Assembly: GCA_041879425.1 (NCBI GenBank)
Contig: CP090854.1
Span: 248,001-312,000 of the forward strand
Source of the DNA: Vibrio pomeroyi
GTDB lineage: Bacteria > Pseudomonadota > Gammaproteobacteria > Enterobacterales > Vibrionaceae
Direction: 5' to 3'
DNA length: 64,000 bases
In this document: positions 52,317 to 60,474 of the stretch, piece by piece
How positions within the stretch are numbered: position 1 is the first letter of the stretch
Layout: each line of letters begins with the position of its first letter
The notes under the pieces: generated by a model
The model's input: the letters and a program-made list of their open reading frames with translations, nothing else
The model's database searches: none
Told to the model about the DNA's origin: nothing
Translations under genes and position numbers: made by a program

Positions 52317-54245
52317 ATGAATCACTTATATGAGCCGCAAGGCGATCGTGAAATAACGAATATCTTGAGCCCACACGATGTGGGCTATGTAACTGCCTTG
52401 GCGCAAGATGTTGCGACAACTGAAAAAAATATAGCCGCTATCGAGAGCGGTTTTTTTAGTGCTCCAAATTCTGATTGGATGGAAAGTGAGCAAAACAAGC
52501 TGCATGCAATGGAGCAAGTTCACTTTCATAGAACGAAAGAATCAGCGGAAACTTGGCAGTTAGTTCAAGACGGGAAACTAACGTTAATCACCCCTGAGTA
52601 TTTCAAGAAAACTAAGCGCGGAGCGCACGCCGTAGGCGTGGAAACACTAGGCTTGTCAAAGGGCGGCAAAGTCCGACACGACAAAAGACGCCACTTGGAT
52701 CGCTTTACTACCCGCTCACGCCGCCTAAAACCGCGCTCAAAAAGCCAAAGTGTTCATGTTGAGTCACAGCACTACGGAATTGAACAAAACGCGCCACAAG
52801 TCGGATGGGTGCGAGATAAAGACCGAAATCGTCTTGATTACATCCCCAAAGGGCAAAGTCGAGCTTACTTGCTCAAGCGAGAGTGGGCTCAACAGGTGAA
52901 ATTGCAAGTCACTTACCACCCAAGCCCAAGCGATGCGCCGCAATCACCAACGGGTGAGCGTTTCACTGAAAAGTTGAGTTCAAACGCAGTTAAGAAAATC
53001 TTTGAGGCGGGGGCGTATGTCGCTACTTGTCATGGCGGTTTTACTACGTTTTTGACCTTAACTTTTACCGAAGAACAGCGAAAGCATTTGTTCAGCGGTG
53101 AAGCGCTGACCGATGAGGGTTTAGCGTATTGCCCCATTCAAACCACCATAGGCAAAGAAGTATCTCGTTTTCTAGATGGCCTTAAAAAAATGTATCAGCG
53201 CGGTTTTGAATATCAACCATCAGAGGTGGGTGAGCTTTCACTTACTGACAAAGTGGTTGTGCAGGGTAATCAAGGGCGACCATTGAAAGCTATCTGGAGA
53301 ACGAAAGACGAAAACAAGCAGATTCGAACGCATACCCAAGAGCTACACGGAGCAACGAAAAAGCCTTTCGACTTTCATTATGTTTGGGTTGCTGAATGCC
53401 CTGCGAATGAAAACGGTGAGCCGAATCCACACGTTCATATTTTATTGAATTACCACGTACCAAAAGAACATTTTCAAGGGTGGGCAAAACGTGTTGAACG
53501 GCTTTGGGGTCATGGCATGGCAAATCTTCAACGCATTCAGCACAAAGACGCGGCGGCGGGTTACCTGATCAAGGCGATCGGTTATGCCGCGAAAGGTAGC
53601 AACGCTGACCAAGGTTTAATTAAAGGTAATCGCTATAACATCGCCCGTTGTAGTCGCGCCCCTGAGTGGGAGGCTCTAGCGAGTTTCGATGTTTCTAACA
53701 TGACGGGAATTATCAAAGAGTGCGGGTATCGATTAGAGCAATGGAAAGCACCGATTAAGCGGGATATTGCTCGAAAGCAACTCAAATTAAATGAGGCTAA
53801 AAAGGCCGCAGATATAAATAAAAAACAACGCAAGTTTGATGCCGTTGGCAAGCTTAATCGGTTAATGAAAAAGCTCGGCAGCGAAGTTAGAGAAGAGAAA
53901 GAACGCTTGAGCAGTCGTGGTGTATTTGCCAGTTCGGACAACCAATTCTCTATCAGTTTTGAGGGGGAGACTTGCGAGCAAAAGGCCAATCAATTTTTAG
54001 AGTGGGCGGCAGGGGCTCGCGGTTGGAGTATGACGACCGAGGATGCGTATTTAGATGATATACGCCTTGAAGCAAAAGACCGCTACCGCCAAGCCTTTCA
54101 ACGTTGGCAAGTCAATCAGGCTAATTGGTTAAGTCTGCTAAATCAGGATTTGCCACCAATACCACCTTACGAAATTCAACAAGAGCTACTCGGTCAGGCC
54201 ATGAACGAAGTAGAGCAATATTATCAACAACAGGTAATCCAATGA
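52317..54245 (+). CDS. HUH-endonuclease rolling-circle replication initiator
   Basis: A 642-residue Rep protein. The metal-binding HUH motif is HVH (His372, His374) in NPHVHILLN. Two candidate catalytic tyrosines follow, Tyr416 and Tyr423, in GYLIKAIGYAAK (YxxK-xxx-YxxK), as in two-tyrosine Reps of phiX174 and PM2 P12 type. It would nick the double-strand origin and drive rolling-circle replication of the excised circular genome. The N-terminal 150 residues are charged and unassigned, and the C-terminal third is helical. No helicase domain is seen, so a host helicase is needed. Overlaps the next gene by 4 bases. Confidence 0.9.
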   Translation: MNHLYEPQGDREITNILSPHDVGYVTALAQDVATTEKNIAAIESGFFSAPNSDWMESEQNKLHAMEQVHFHRTKESAETWQLVQDGKLTLITPEYFKKTKRGAHAVGVETLGLSKGGKVRHDKRRHLDRFTTRSRRLKPRSKSQSVHVESQHYGIEQNAPQVGWVRDKDRNRLDYIPKGQSRAYLLKREWAQQVKLQVTYHPSPSDAPQSPTGERFTEKLSSNAVKKIFEAGAYVATCHGGFTTFLTLTFTEEQRKHLFSGEALTDEGLAYCPIQTTIGKEVSRFLDGLKKMYQRGFEYQPSEVGELSLTDKVVVQGNQGRPLKAIWRTKDENKQIRTHTQELHGATKKPFDFHYVWVAECPANENGEPNPHVHILLNYHVPKEHFQGWAKRVERLWGHGMANLQRIQHKDAAAGYLIKAIGYAAKGSNADQGLIKGNRYNIARCSRAPEWEALASFDVSNMTGIIKECGYRLEQWKAPIKRDIARKQLKLNEAKKAADINKKQRKFDAVGKLNRLMKKLGSEVREEKERLSSRGVFASSDNQFSISFEGETCEQKANQFLEWAAGARGWSMTTEDAYLDDIRLEAKDRYRQAFQRWQVNQANWLSLLNQDLPPIPPYEIQQELLGQAMNEVEQYYQQQVIQ

Positions 54246-54421
54246 CGGAAAAAACACTGCAAAGCGAAACAACCCGTTTGCTTAATGAAATGGATTCGGA
54301 ATCGCAAGCATATAAGCCCCCAATGGGATTTGGTTTTATCAAACCTTGGTTAGTGAAAACTATTTGGCTTTTTAAAGCCTTTAATCAACGTCTAGACGCA
54401 TTAGAAAAGGAAAACGGCTAA
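54242..54421 (+). CDS. Small prophage protein, 59 aa
   Basis: A 59-residue protein, MTEKTLQSETTRLLNEMDS, with an amphipathic or short membrane-facing segment PWLVKTIWLFKAF and a helical end. ATG 54242 overlaps the rep stop. Its own stop overlaps the next ATG by one base, so translation is coupled on both sides. Unknown function. Confidence 0.6.
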   Translation: MTEKTLQSETTRLLNEMDSESQAYKPPMGFGFIKPWLVKTIWLFKAFNQRLDALEKENG

Positions 54422-54804
54422 TGGAAAATGAAACCCAAATATTAGGTTATGTGCAATGCCGAACTTGCTCACAACCAAAAGCGATTAAGCAAGGCAAAGG
54501 AAAACGCGCGGCGTTTGTTCATGGCCGTTGTGAATGTGGGCCTGATACGCGAACAGGTAAAGCGGCTCAAGCCGAAATGAAAGCGTTTAAATCCTTGCAA
54601 GAAGTTCAAGCCGATATCGAAGCAATCAATAACCCAGTTGTGGAAGCACAACCAATGGCAATTGAACCGGAAAAAGATACGGAATCTAAACCAAAAAATG
54701 AGAGTGAGCCAAAGCCAATCACAACCGTTAAATGCGTTGGTATTGGTGCAATGCTTGGCTTGTTCTTCGGTGGTGTAATCAAAACAATCAAAGTGGTGGC
54801 GTAA
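54421..54804 (+). CDS. Zinc-ribbon membrane protein
   Basis: A 127-residue protein with a likely zinc ribbon at the N-terminus (CRTCSQPK ... GRCECGPDTR, four Cys). A charged Glu/Pro/Lys linker follows, then one C-terminal membrane segment (VGIGAMLGLFFGGVIKTI). It may be a virion or replication-associated membrane protein. No family is recognised. Abuts the next gene directly. Confidence 0.7.
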   Translation: MENETQILGYVQCRTCSQPKAIKQGKGKRAAFVHGRCECGPDTRTGKAAQAEMKAFKSLQEVQADIEAINNPVVEAQPMAIEPEKDTESKPKNESEPKPITTVKCVGIGAMLGLFFGGVIKTIKVVA

Positions 54805-55275
54805 ATGGAACAAACAGAACAACTAGACCAAATCGAAATTGAAGAACTAGAGCAGCATGACGAAAGTGAAGAGCTTGCTTTGTTGGCCGAACTGGGCGAA
54901 GAAGATTTCGACCCTTCCCAATCCGAACAAAAAACCGATGCTAAACAAGCAGCACTATTGGCAGGCGAAGCAACGGCAAGTGCGGTTCTTGGCGTGACAG
55001 AGCAAATGCTAAAACAGTTTGGTCACCAAGAGTTTGCTTTTGATGCTGAACAAGCTCAAAGCGTTGCAAGTGCAGCCGCGCCGTTGTTCGTTAAATATGG
55101 TGGTGAACTTCCACCGTGGTTAGCTCATTACAAAGAAGAACTGTCATTTGTGATCGCAGCTGGCGCACTCGGTTTTACTTCGTTTAACCAAATCAGAACC
55201 CTTAAAGCGATTGATGAAGCGAAAGAGGTAAACCCTCAAGAGACAGAATCAGAGGGAAAAGAGGAAGTGCAATAA
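54805..55275 (+). CDS. Acidic prophage membrane protein, 156 aa
   Basis: An acidic N-terminus (EQLDQIEIEELEQHDESEELALL), an Ala-rich helical middle and one hydrophobic segment near residues 110-127 (LSFVIAAGALGFTSF) before a charged tail. It lies between the zinc-ribbon protein and the packaging ATPase without gaps. A role in the internal membrane or in packaging is plausible from position alone. Confidence 0.65.
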   Translation: MEQTEQLDQIEIEELEQHDESEELALLAELGEEDFDPSQSEQKTDAKQAALLAGEATASAVLGVTEQMLKQFGHQEFAFDAEQAQSVASAAAPLFVKYGGELPPWLAHYKEELSFVIAAGALGFTSFNQIRTLKAIDEAKEVNPQETESEGKEEVQ

Positions 55276-55935
55276 ATGCAACCAATTAACCCAAATAATG
55301 CCCTTAAGAATGGTCACGTGTTTGCGGTTGGTATGAGCGGCAGCGGTAAAACCTCTGCCGCTAAAAAGCTGTTTATCAAATCTACCGACCAAGTAGCTAT
55401 GTTTGATCCAATGGGCGACTACAGCGGAAGGCTAGCAGGGCGAGTGGTGCGCGGTTATTCCAGTATTAAGGAGTTTGCCGCCGCACTGATTGCAGGACGT
55501 AAAACAAAGCAGGGCTTTAAGATTGCGTATCAACCAACTCATGAAACCACATCAAAGGACTTCGATAAGTTTTGTCAGGTCGTTTGGGCTATGGGGAACG
55601 GAAAACATACCAAACCATTAAAAATTATTTGTGAAGAGGTAGCCGAGCATAGTGAAAATGCGGGTAAAGCGGTTGGCTATCATGGAAAGATATTGCGCTT
55701 AGGTAGGAAGTTTAACCTACACACTATCAACCTGTTTCAACGTGGTCAGGAAGTCTCGAAGACCATTATTGATAACTGTCAGCATGCTTGTGTGATGATG
55801 CAAAAGACCAAAGCCAGTGCTATCTATTTGGAAAAAATGACCGGAATCCCCTCAGATGCGATCGAGCAACTCGACCCGCTTGAGTATCTACTTCAAGACG
55901 GGAAAGCATTCAAAAAGGGCGTTATCCGGTGGTAG
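55276..55935 (+). CDS. Genome-packaging ATPase (A32/FtsK-HerA-like, PM2 P9-type)
   Basis: A 219-residue ATPase that would pump the genome into the procapsid. Walker A is GMSGSGKT at residues 19-26; Walker B lies in LKIICEEVAEH near 115-124. The downstream block INLFQRGQEVSKTIIDNCQH supplies the polar Gln and Asn sensor residues of the HerA/FtsK family. The small size without extra domains is typical of membrane-containing tail-less viruses. It is the marker gene for this virus type together with the capsid protein. Confidence 0.88.
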   Translation: MQPINPNNALKNGHVFAVGMSGSGKTSAAKKLFIKSTDQVAMFDPMGDYSGRLAGRVVRGYSSIKEFAAALIAGRKTKQGFKIAYQPTHETTSKDFDKFCQVVWAMGNGKHTKPLKIICEEVAEHSENAGKAVGYHGKILRLGRKFNLHTINLFQRGQEVSKTIIDNCQHACVMMQKTKASAIYLEKMTGIPSDAIEQLDPLEYLLQDGKAFKKGVIRW

Positions 55936-56016
55936 TTTGTGATTCAAGTCTCATTTAAACCAAACCTAAACCAAATAAGTATTAGGAATCCAAACCAAAT
56001 CATTTGTTTAAGTAAA

Positions 56017-56044
56017 GGCCGTCCAATGTTGGGCGGTCTTTTTT
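56017..56044 (+). terminator. Terminator between ATPase and capsid gene clusters
   Basis: GGCCGTCC, loop AATGTT, GGGCGGTC (two G-T pairs), then TTTTTT. It separates the replication/packaging genes from the structural genes and may set their relative expression. Confidence 0.7.
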
Positions 56045-56056
56045 ATAGGAAAACAA

Positions 56057-56173
56057 ATGGCAGGTTTTACACCAAAGAAATTAGCAGTCATTGCAGTGCT
56101 AGCAGGCATTGTGGCAGCAGGTGTTGTTTGGGCTTCAAACAACGTTGATGCTGTTGAAGACCAAATCGGTTAA
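56057..56173 (+). CDS. Small single-span membrane protein, 38 aa
   Basis: MAGFTPKKLAVIAVLAGIV... is a 38-residue protein with one membrane segment (about 9-26) and an acidic end (NNVDAVEDQIG). It lies 14 bases before the capsid gene. Such mini-proteins fill the inner membrane vesicle of PM2-like virions. AGGAAAAC precedes the ATG. Confidence 0.7.
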   Translation: MAGFTPKKLAVIAVLAGIVAAGVVWASNNVDAVEDQIG

Positions 56174-56187
56174 GGGAGTTAGTTACT

Positions 56188-56991
56188 ATGTCTACTCCAA
56201 CTAAACTGAACTCTTTTACGGGTACGGGCTACGGTGAGAAAGCTACGTTAACCATTCCGATTGGTCCTACGTACGATGAGATTTTTCTCGAAACCAATCT
56301 TAGTGCGGCTCAACTTCGACGCGTAACCATCAGCTTGAATGCGGATGAAATTATCGTTCTTGATGGTGAGCTGATTAAAAAGATTGAAGCGTACAAAGGT
56401 CTTGCTCAAACGGATGGTTTTTTCACAATTCCATTAGCTGATATTTCTGCAAAAACTAAGAACGGGGTTCGTTACACGGGTCTTGTGACTGAAGCGGGTG
56501 ACAATATCACTCTGGAAGTTGAGATTGCTGATTCTACTCAAGACAACGCGCCTGCTATCAAGCTTCAAGCGTGGGCAACAGTGTCAGCGCGTCAGCCTGC
56601 TCGTGTTGTTATCCCACAAATCAAAAAGCAGACGATGCAAGCAAGCTCAACAGAAAATGAGTTTCTTGATCTCGTTTCTGGTCCTCTTCATTTAGTGCGC
56701 CGCATGCACTTCATGAGTGATCAAATCCACTCTCTACAAATCTATCGTGATTTCGTGAAAGTGCATGATTCAAGCCGTGCGCTTGAAGATATGCGCGCCA
56801 AACGAAACCGCCGTTTTTGGCAGTCGGGTTGTTACCACTTTGACCCAATCATGCGTGGCTTTTATATCGATGAGCTGTTTCCTACGGCGCACGGCTCCGA
56901 GCTGAAATTCACTGTGAAAACCAATAAGCCTGTTGGCTCAATTCCAATCATTGTTGAGTCGGTGCTCGTTGTTCGCCCTGACTTAGTGTAG
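56188..56991 (+). CDS. Major capsid protein, double-jelly-roll type (PM2 P2-like)
   Basis: A 267-residue protein almost the same length as PM2 P2 and sharing its layout. There is a short N-terminal segment, then ATLTIPIGPTYDEIFLETNLSAAQLRRVTISLN, comparable to LPIGQTYEVIDL in P2, and two successive beta-rich halves, the second ending IPIIVESVLVVRPDLV. The first barrel spans about residues 15-130, the second about 145-267. It has no signal or membrane segment. The call rests on remembered similarity to P2 and on context. GGGAG precedes the ATG. Confidence 0.8.
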   Translation: MSTPTKLNSFTGTGYGEKATLTIPIGPTYDEIFLETNLSAAQLRRVTISLNADEIIVLDGELIKKIEAYKGLAQTDGFFTIPLADISAKTKNGVRYTGLVTEAGDNITLEVEIADSTQDNAPAIKLQAWATVSARQPARVVIPQIKKQTMQASSTENEFLDLVSGPLHLVRRMHFMSDQIHSLQIYRDFVKVHDSSRALEDMRAKRNRRFWQSGCYHFDPIMRGFYIDELFPTAHGSELKFTVKTNKPVGSIPIIVESVLVVRPDLV

Positions 56992-57001
56992 GGGGTGACT
57001 A

Positions 57002-57274
57002 TTGGCTTTTTGGGATGACTTAACGGACTTCGGTTCTGGTCTGCTTGATGACGTTGGCGAAGGGATGGGCAACTTGATTGATGTCGCGACCAAAGACGAC
57101 TCATCGAAAAATGCAGGTACAACGCAACAGCCACAACAGACAGTAAAAGATAATCACGGCAACGCGGTTACGGGTTCCTCTCTACAGAGTAACGACAAAA
57201 CCCTTTTGTATGTGGGCGGTGGTATTGGTGCTGCGGTGCTTTTACTTGGTCTTATCGTGGTTTTGAAAAACTAA
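57002..57274 (+). CDS. Virion membrane protein candidate, 90 aa
   Basis: A 90-residue protein starting at TTG 57002 with GGGGGTG just upstream. It has a Gly/Asp-rich N-terminus (WDDLTDFGSGLLDDVGEGMGN), a polar linker and one C-terminal membrane segment (LLYVGGGIGAAVLLLGLIVVL). It lies directly after the capsid gene and is probably a structural membrane protein. Confidence 0.7.
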   Translation: MAFWDDLTDFGSGLLDDVGEGMGNLIDVATKDDSSKNAGTTQQPQQTVKDNHGNAVTGSSLQSNDKTLLYVGGGIGAAVLLLGLIVVLKN

Positions 57275-57288
57275 CAGGAGGAAGAGTT

Positions 57289-57441
57289 ATGCCATTAATT
57301 GTGGTTCTTCCTCTGTTAGCGGGTGGTCTTGGTTTTGGTGCGGGTTTCTGGTCTGGAAGTAGCGCAACCAAGCTATTAAAAATCGGTGCCGTTGGTGGCG
57401 GTTGCTATGTGACTTATCGAGTCATTAAGGGGAACAAATGA
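57289..57441 (+). CDS. Small hydrophobic protein, 50 aa
   Basis: MPLIVVLPLLAGGLGFGAGF... is a 50-residue, very hydrophobic, Gly-rich protein with one or two membrane segments. A perfect AGGAGG lies 7 bases before the ATG. Its stop overlaps the next start (ATGA). Probably a virion membrane protein. Confidence 0.72.
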   Translation: MPLIVVLPLLAGGLGFGAGFWSGSSATKLLKIGAVGGGCYVTYRVIKGNK

Positions 57442-57659
57442 TACCAGGTATCGGTGGTGGCTTGAGTGCAGGCGGTTCTATGCCAATTAGTGCCGGAGGC
57501 GGCGCAGCTGGACCAAGTGAAGCAACTGGCACCAACTCAATTGGCGGGATTCGAAATGGAGCGATCAACTTTGGTGGTAGTGCGGGGCAAAAGCTCGCGC
57601 AAAACATACCGTTTGTGTTGTTAGCTGTTGGCATTGCGTGGGTGGCGTTTAAGAAATGA
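57438..57659 (+). CDS. Gly-rich membrane protein, 73 aa
   Basis: A 73-residue protein with a Gly/Ser/Ala-rich N-terminal half and a C-terminal membrane segment (IPFVLLAVGIAWVAF). Both ends overlap neighbours by 4 bases (ATGA), a mark of tight translational coupling. Probable virion membrane component. Confidence 0.72.
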   Translation: MIPGIGGGLSAGGSMPISAGGGAAGPSEATGTNSIGGIRNGAINFGGSAGQKLAQNIPFVLLAVGIAWVAFKK

Positions 57660-58066
57660 ATTTTATGTTGATTAGACCCACTCGCGCAGATATTGCCGCT
57701 CAGTTTTCGCTAATTAAATCCGCGTTTAATGGGGTGTCACAAGCTAAGGCTGAATTTGATTTTTGCTGTGATGCGGTGAAAACCAAACGAGCCAGTTTTT
57801 ATCACTTGAAAGGGGTAGGCGTTTCGGTTCGCTTTGTGGGCTTCGTCACCAGTGACAATGATTATTTGATTCTAGCAATGACAGGTAAAGGGCTAGTGAA
57901 AGCTGCGCCTTGCATCATTGAAGCGGTGAAATCTCAAGGGTATCGCTCAATCAAATATCACACGGTTCGCCGTGGCATGGTGCGAATACTTGAGCGTTTC
58001 GGTTTTTCGGTTTCGGGTAAGTCAGGCCGTGAGTCTGTCTTATCCCTTGTTTTGGAGAATGACTAA
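57656..58066 (+). CDS. GNAT-like protein in the structural cluster
   Basis: A 136-residue soluble protein. Strands followed by LILAMTGKGLVKAAPCIIEAVKSQGYRSIKYHTVRRGMVRILERFGF are reminiscent of the GNAT acetyltransferase fold (helix, beta-bulge strand and the late RFGF element), but the acetyl-CoA loop Q/RxxGxG/A is not clear. It could modify a virion or host protein, or be an inactive structural derivative. Overlaps both neighbours. Confidence 0.5.
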   Translation: MNFMLIRPTRADIAAQFSLIKSAFNGVSQAKAEFDFCCDAVKTKRASFYHLKGVGVSVRFVGFVTSDNDYLILAMTGKGLVKAAPCIIEAVKSQGYRSIKYHTVRRGMVRILERFGFSVSGKSGRESVLSLVLEND

Positions 58067-58758
58067 TGGGCGGAGGTGGTAGCAGTTCAAGTAAGAACGT
58101 AACCAACACCACGAACACGAGCGGCACCAGTGCCATTAGTGGGGATAACCTTGGTGTCGTTCTCTCTGGCATAAATGGCAACGTTGGCAATATCTCTATG
58201 ACTGATCACGGCTCAGTAAAAGCCGCGTCAGAAATAGCGAAACGGGCGATGGATAGCAATAGTGCCGCAATGGATAAAGCAGCACGTTTAGGTTCGGATG
58301 CACTCCGAGCTAATGAACATGCGGTCGATGAGTCGTTTGATTTTGGTCGCGACGCTATCAAGTCAAACGAGAATGTCAGTAAAGAGGCTCTTAAGTTAAA
58401 TGGCCAAATTGCTTCTGATTCGATTAAGGCAAATAAAGACTCATTAAGAGCGGCATTAGATAACGGTCAGGAATCAATATCTAAGGCATTCGTCTTTGGT
58501 GAGAAAGCTTTAGAAAACAGCCGCCGAACTAGTGAAAAGGCGTTAGACAATATGCGCTCGAACAGCGCGGATACAACGTCAGCCATTAAATCTATGGCAG
58601 CACAATCGGGAGAAAACGCCCGAGCTGCGTTGGCTATGGCAGAAAACACCGCATCACGCAGTCAAACGGGTAGCTCTGGTGATATCAGCAAGGTGGCAAT
58701 TGCTGTTGCCATTTCTTTTGCTATCGCAGGTGTTGCTCTTGCGTTCAAGGGGGACTAG
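58066..58758 (+). CDS. Hendecad coiled-coil protein with C-terminal membrane anchor
   Basis: A 230-residue protein. The Gly/Ser/Asn-rich start (to about 50) is followed by a long helix with 11-residue periodicity from about 85 to 165: DESFDFGRDAI, KSNENVSKEAL, KLNGQIASDSI, KANKDSLRAAL, DNGQESISKAF and further units. One membrane segment (VAIAVAISFAIAGVALAF) ends it. This suits a fibre or vertex stalk anchored in the virion membrane, or a membrane-tube protein for DNA delivery. No family is recognised. Confidence 0.65.
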   Translation: MGGGGSSSSKNVTNTTNTSGTSAISGDNLGVVLSGINGNVGNISMTDHGSVKAASEIAKRAMDSNSAAMDKAARLGSDALRANEHAVDESFDFGRDAIKSNENVSKEALKLNGQIASDSIKANKDSLRAALDNGQESISKAFVFGEKALENSRRTSEKALDNMRSNSADTTSAIKSMAAQSGENARAALAMAENTASRSQTGSSGDISKVAIAVAISFAIAGVALAFKGD

Positions 58759-59364
58759 ATGAAAGCGATAACTTTAGAACCTAGTGCAGTAAAGCGTTTT
58801 GGTGTCGGTTCAGCTCGTTTACTGATAGTTCGTGAAGCTCAGGAATATTTGTATGTCCGAAGCGATAACGGCGAAAAAATCCGTGTAGATGCAGGCGATA
58901 CGTTAGACGTTTCAAGCTTTAAAGAGCTTGAGATATCTAACCCACACGCCGCACCTATTCGTGTTGTATATCAGCTGACTAAGCAGAACCTAAAAACAAC
59001 GCCGCCTGCTAACGTGAAATTTGCTGAATCTATGGCTATCAGTGAAGTGCGCTCGGTTGTCACGACCCGACAAGAGATTGCACAGCGCTTTATTAGTCGC
59101 GATCACATTCTTATTCAGCCAAACAACAAAGTTCGTTTAGTTAATGCTTCGGTTACACGACTAGAAGCGATTATTCAGAACATCAGTGATGCAGAAGCCG
59201 AGGCGATGCTCGGTGACTCGCATGTTTCTGCTGTAGTGGGTTTACCCGTTTTAGGTGATCGCATAGCACCCGCAGGAATCACACTGACGGGTGGCGGTGA
59301 ACTGTGGGCGTATAACAACAGCAATACACCATTAAAACTGGCACTGATGGAGGTTCACCGATGA
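58759..59364 (+). CDS. Beta-rich structural protein, 201 aa
   Basis: A soluble 201-residue protein dominated by short beta-strands (VGSARLLIVREAQEYLYVRSDNG, KVRLVNASVTRLEAIIQNI, GGELWAYNNSNTPLKLALMEVHR). It lacks a signal or membrane segment. It is directly joined to the coiled-coil gene and overlaps the next. A minor capsid or penton role is plausible from fold type and position, not proven. Confidence 0.6.
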   Translation: MKAITLEPSAVKRFGVGSARLLIVREAQEYLYVRSDNGEKIRVDAGDTLDVSSFKELEISNPHAAPIRVVYQLTKQNLKTTPPANVKFAESMAISEVRSVVTTRQEIAQRFISRDHILIQPNNKVRLVNASVTRLEAIIQNISDAEAEAMLGDSHVSAVVGLPVLGDRIAPAGITLTGGGELWAYNNSNTPLKLALMEVHR

Positions 59365-59633
59365 GCCACTTCATGCCACGTCGAGCGGTCGTGAAATACG
59401 ACCCGCTCACCGAACACTTAAAGAACCTACAACCTGATCAGGTAGACGCGTTGGAAATGATGCGTGGCGTATACAGCAATCAGGTATCACTAAGCTCGGC
59501 GGTAGTCTCATTACAACGCCACGCTTTCAATTCAGATAATGATGTTTACGAACTGGCAGACAGTGTTGCAGCTAATACGTTGCCACGCCTGCAGAACGTA
59601 GCGGAAGAAATGGAGAAAGAACTCAATGAGTGA
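59361..59633 (+). CDS. Small helical structural protein, 90 aa
   Basis: A 90-residue mainly helical soluble protein (YDPLTEHLKNLQPDQVDALEMM, ending VAEEMEKELNE). It overlaps the preceding gene by 4 bases and the spike candidate by 8. No family is recognised; perhaps an adaptor between vertex and spike. Confidence 0.55.
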   Translation: MSHFMPRRAVVKYDPLTEHLKNLQPDQVDALEMMRGVYSNQVSLSSAVVSLQRHAFNSDNDVYELADSVAANTLPRLQNVAEEMEKELNE

Positions 59634-60474
59634 TTTTACGGCAATCGGGCAACTTGTGACCGAAGCCCGAAACCTACTAGATAGCATCAAGGGTGGTGCT
59701 ATTCGAACCATGCAAACGCAGTTTGATGCGTTGAAGCAAGTGATTACGACTGATGGTGCAAAGGTTGTTTCTGATGTTGATTCACTTGGGCGCAGTAAGT
59801 TGCAACAGCTTGATTCTGAGCTAGCCCGAGTTAAACAAGGTGTAGATATTCAAACGCTAGGAGGCCAAGGACGTTACGTCACTGAAATTACAGTGAATGG
59901 CGATAAGGATACTTTCTACCCTGTGTATTTCATTTTACCAACGGGTGATGAAACTGAAATTCAGGTTTACCGACATTATTCATGGAATAACAAAAATTCA
60001 GGCGCTCAAGCGGGAGATTTTGATACTACACACGTTGCGTCAGCTCTCGTAGTTCTTAAAGGCCAAGCTTACCCATGGAATGGTGACGCTAATTACTTAC
60101 GAACCGTTGTTAATTATCAGCGATACCGCCAAACCGTCTCGAATATAGCCTTCAGTGCGTATTGCCTTGCGGAGAAAAAAGATCCATTGGGCGCAGATAC
60201 TGGATACAACAGAGCGGGGCTAGGTTATGTGGCGAGCCGCAAGTCTGGATTTATGTTGCGTGGAGGGAAACTCAAATACCAGATTATTTCAAATAAGCCC
60301 CTGAAGTTTTCGTTACTCAATGACGGAGAGGTTATTGAGAGCTCTAGTGCATCAAATACCAATGTTAATTGGATAGCTAAAACTTTACCGCTGGAATCGG
60401 TTGAGACAGGTGACCGAGCAAACAAACACTCAACAACTTACATCGGACATAAGACACCAGAGGTGAGCGCATGA
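59626..60474 (+). CDS. Candidate receptor-binding spike protein
   Basis: A 282-residue protein with a helical N-terminus (FTAIGQLVTEARNLLDSIKGGAIRTMQTQFDALK) and a beta-rich C-terminal domain rich in Tyr, Asn and Trp (YPVYFILPTGDETEIQVYRHYSWNNKN). The N-terminus resembles the anchoring segment of tail-fibre-like proteins. The following gene looks like a tail-fibre assembly partner, which supports the call. It would be the host-recognition protein at the vertices. Confidence 0.6.
   Translation: MSDFTAIGQLVTEARNLLDSIKGGAIRTMQTQFDALKQVITTDGAKVVSDVDSLGRSKLQQLDSELARVKQGVDIQTLGGQGRYVTEITVNGDKDTFYPVYFILPTGDETEIQVYRHYSWNNKNSGAQAGDFDTTHVASALVVLKGQAYPWNGDANYLRTVVNYQRYRQTVSNIAFSAYCLAEKKDPLGADTGYNRAGLGYVASRKSGFMLRGGKLKYQIISNKPLKFSLLNDGEVIESSSASNTNVNWIAKTLPLESVETGDRANKHSTTYIGHKTPEVSA

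Noticed and set aside
55939..56148. Frame of 69 codons after the packaging ATPase
   Set aside because: It crosses the terminator hairpin at 56017-56044 and overlaps the better-supported 38-residue membrane protein.
56188..56991. Assignment of the prophage to Autolykiviridae
   Set aside because: Those viruses have linear genomes with inverted repeats and no integrase. Here an HUH Rep and an integrase point to a circular, corticovirus-like genome.
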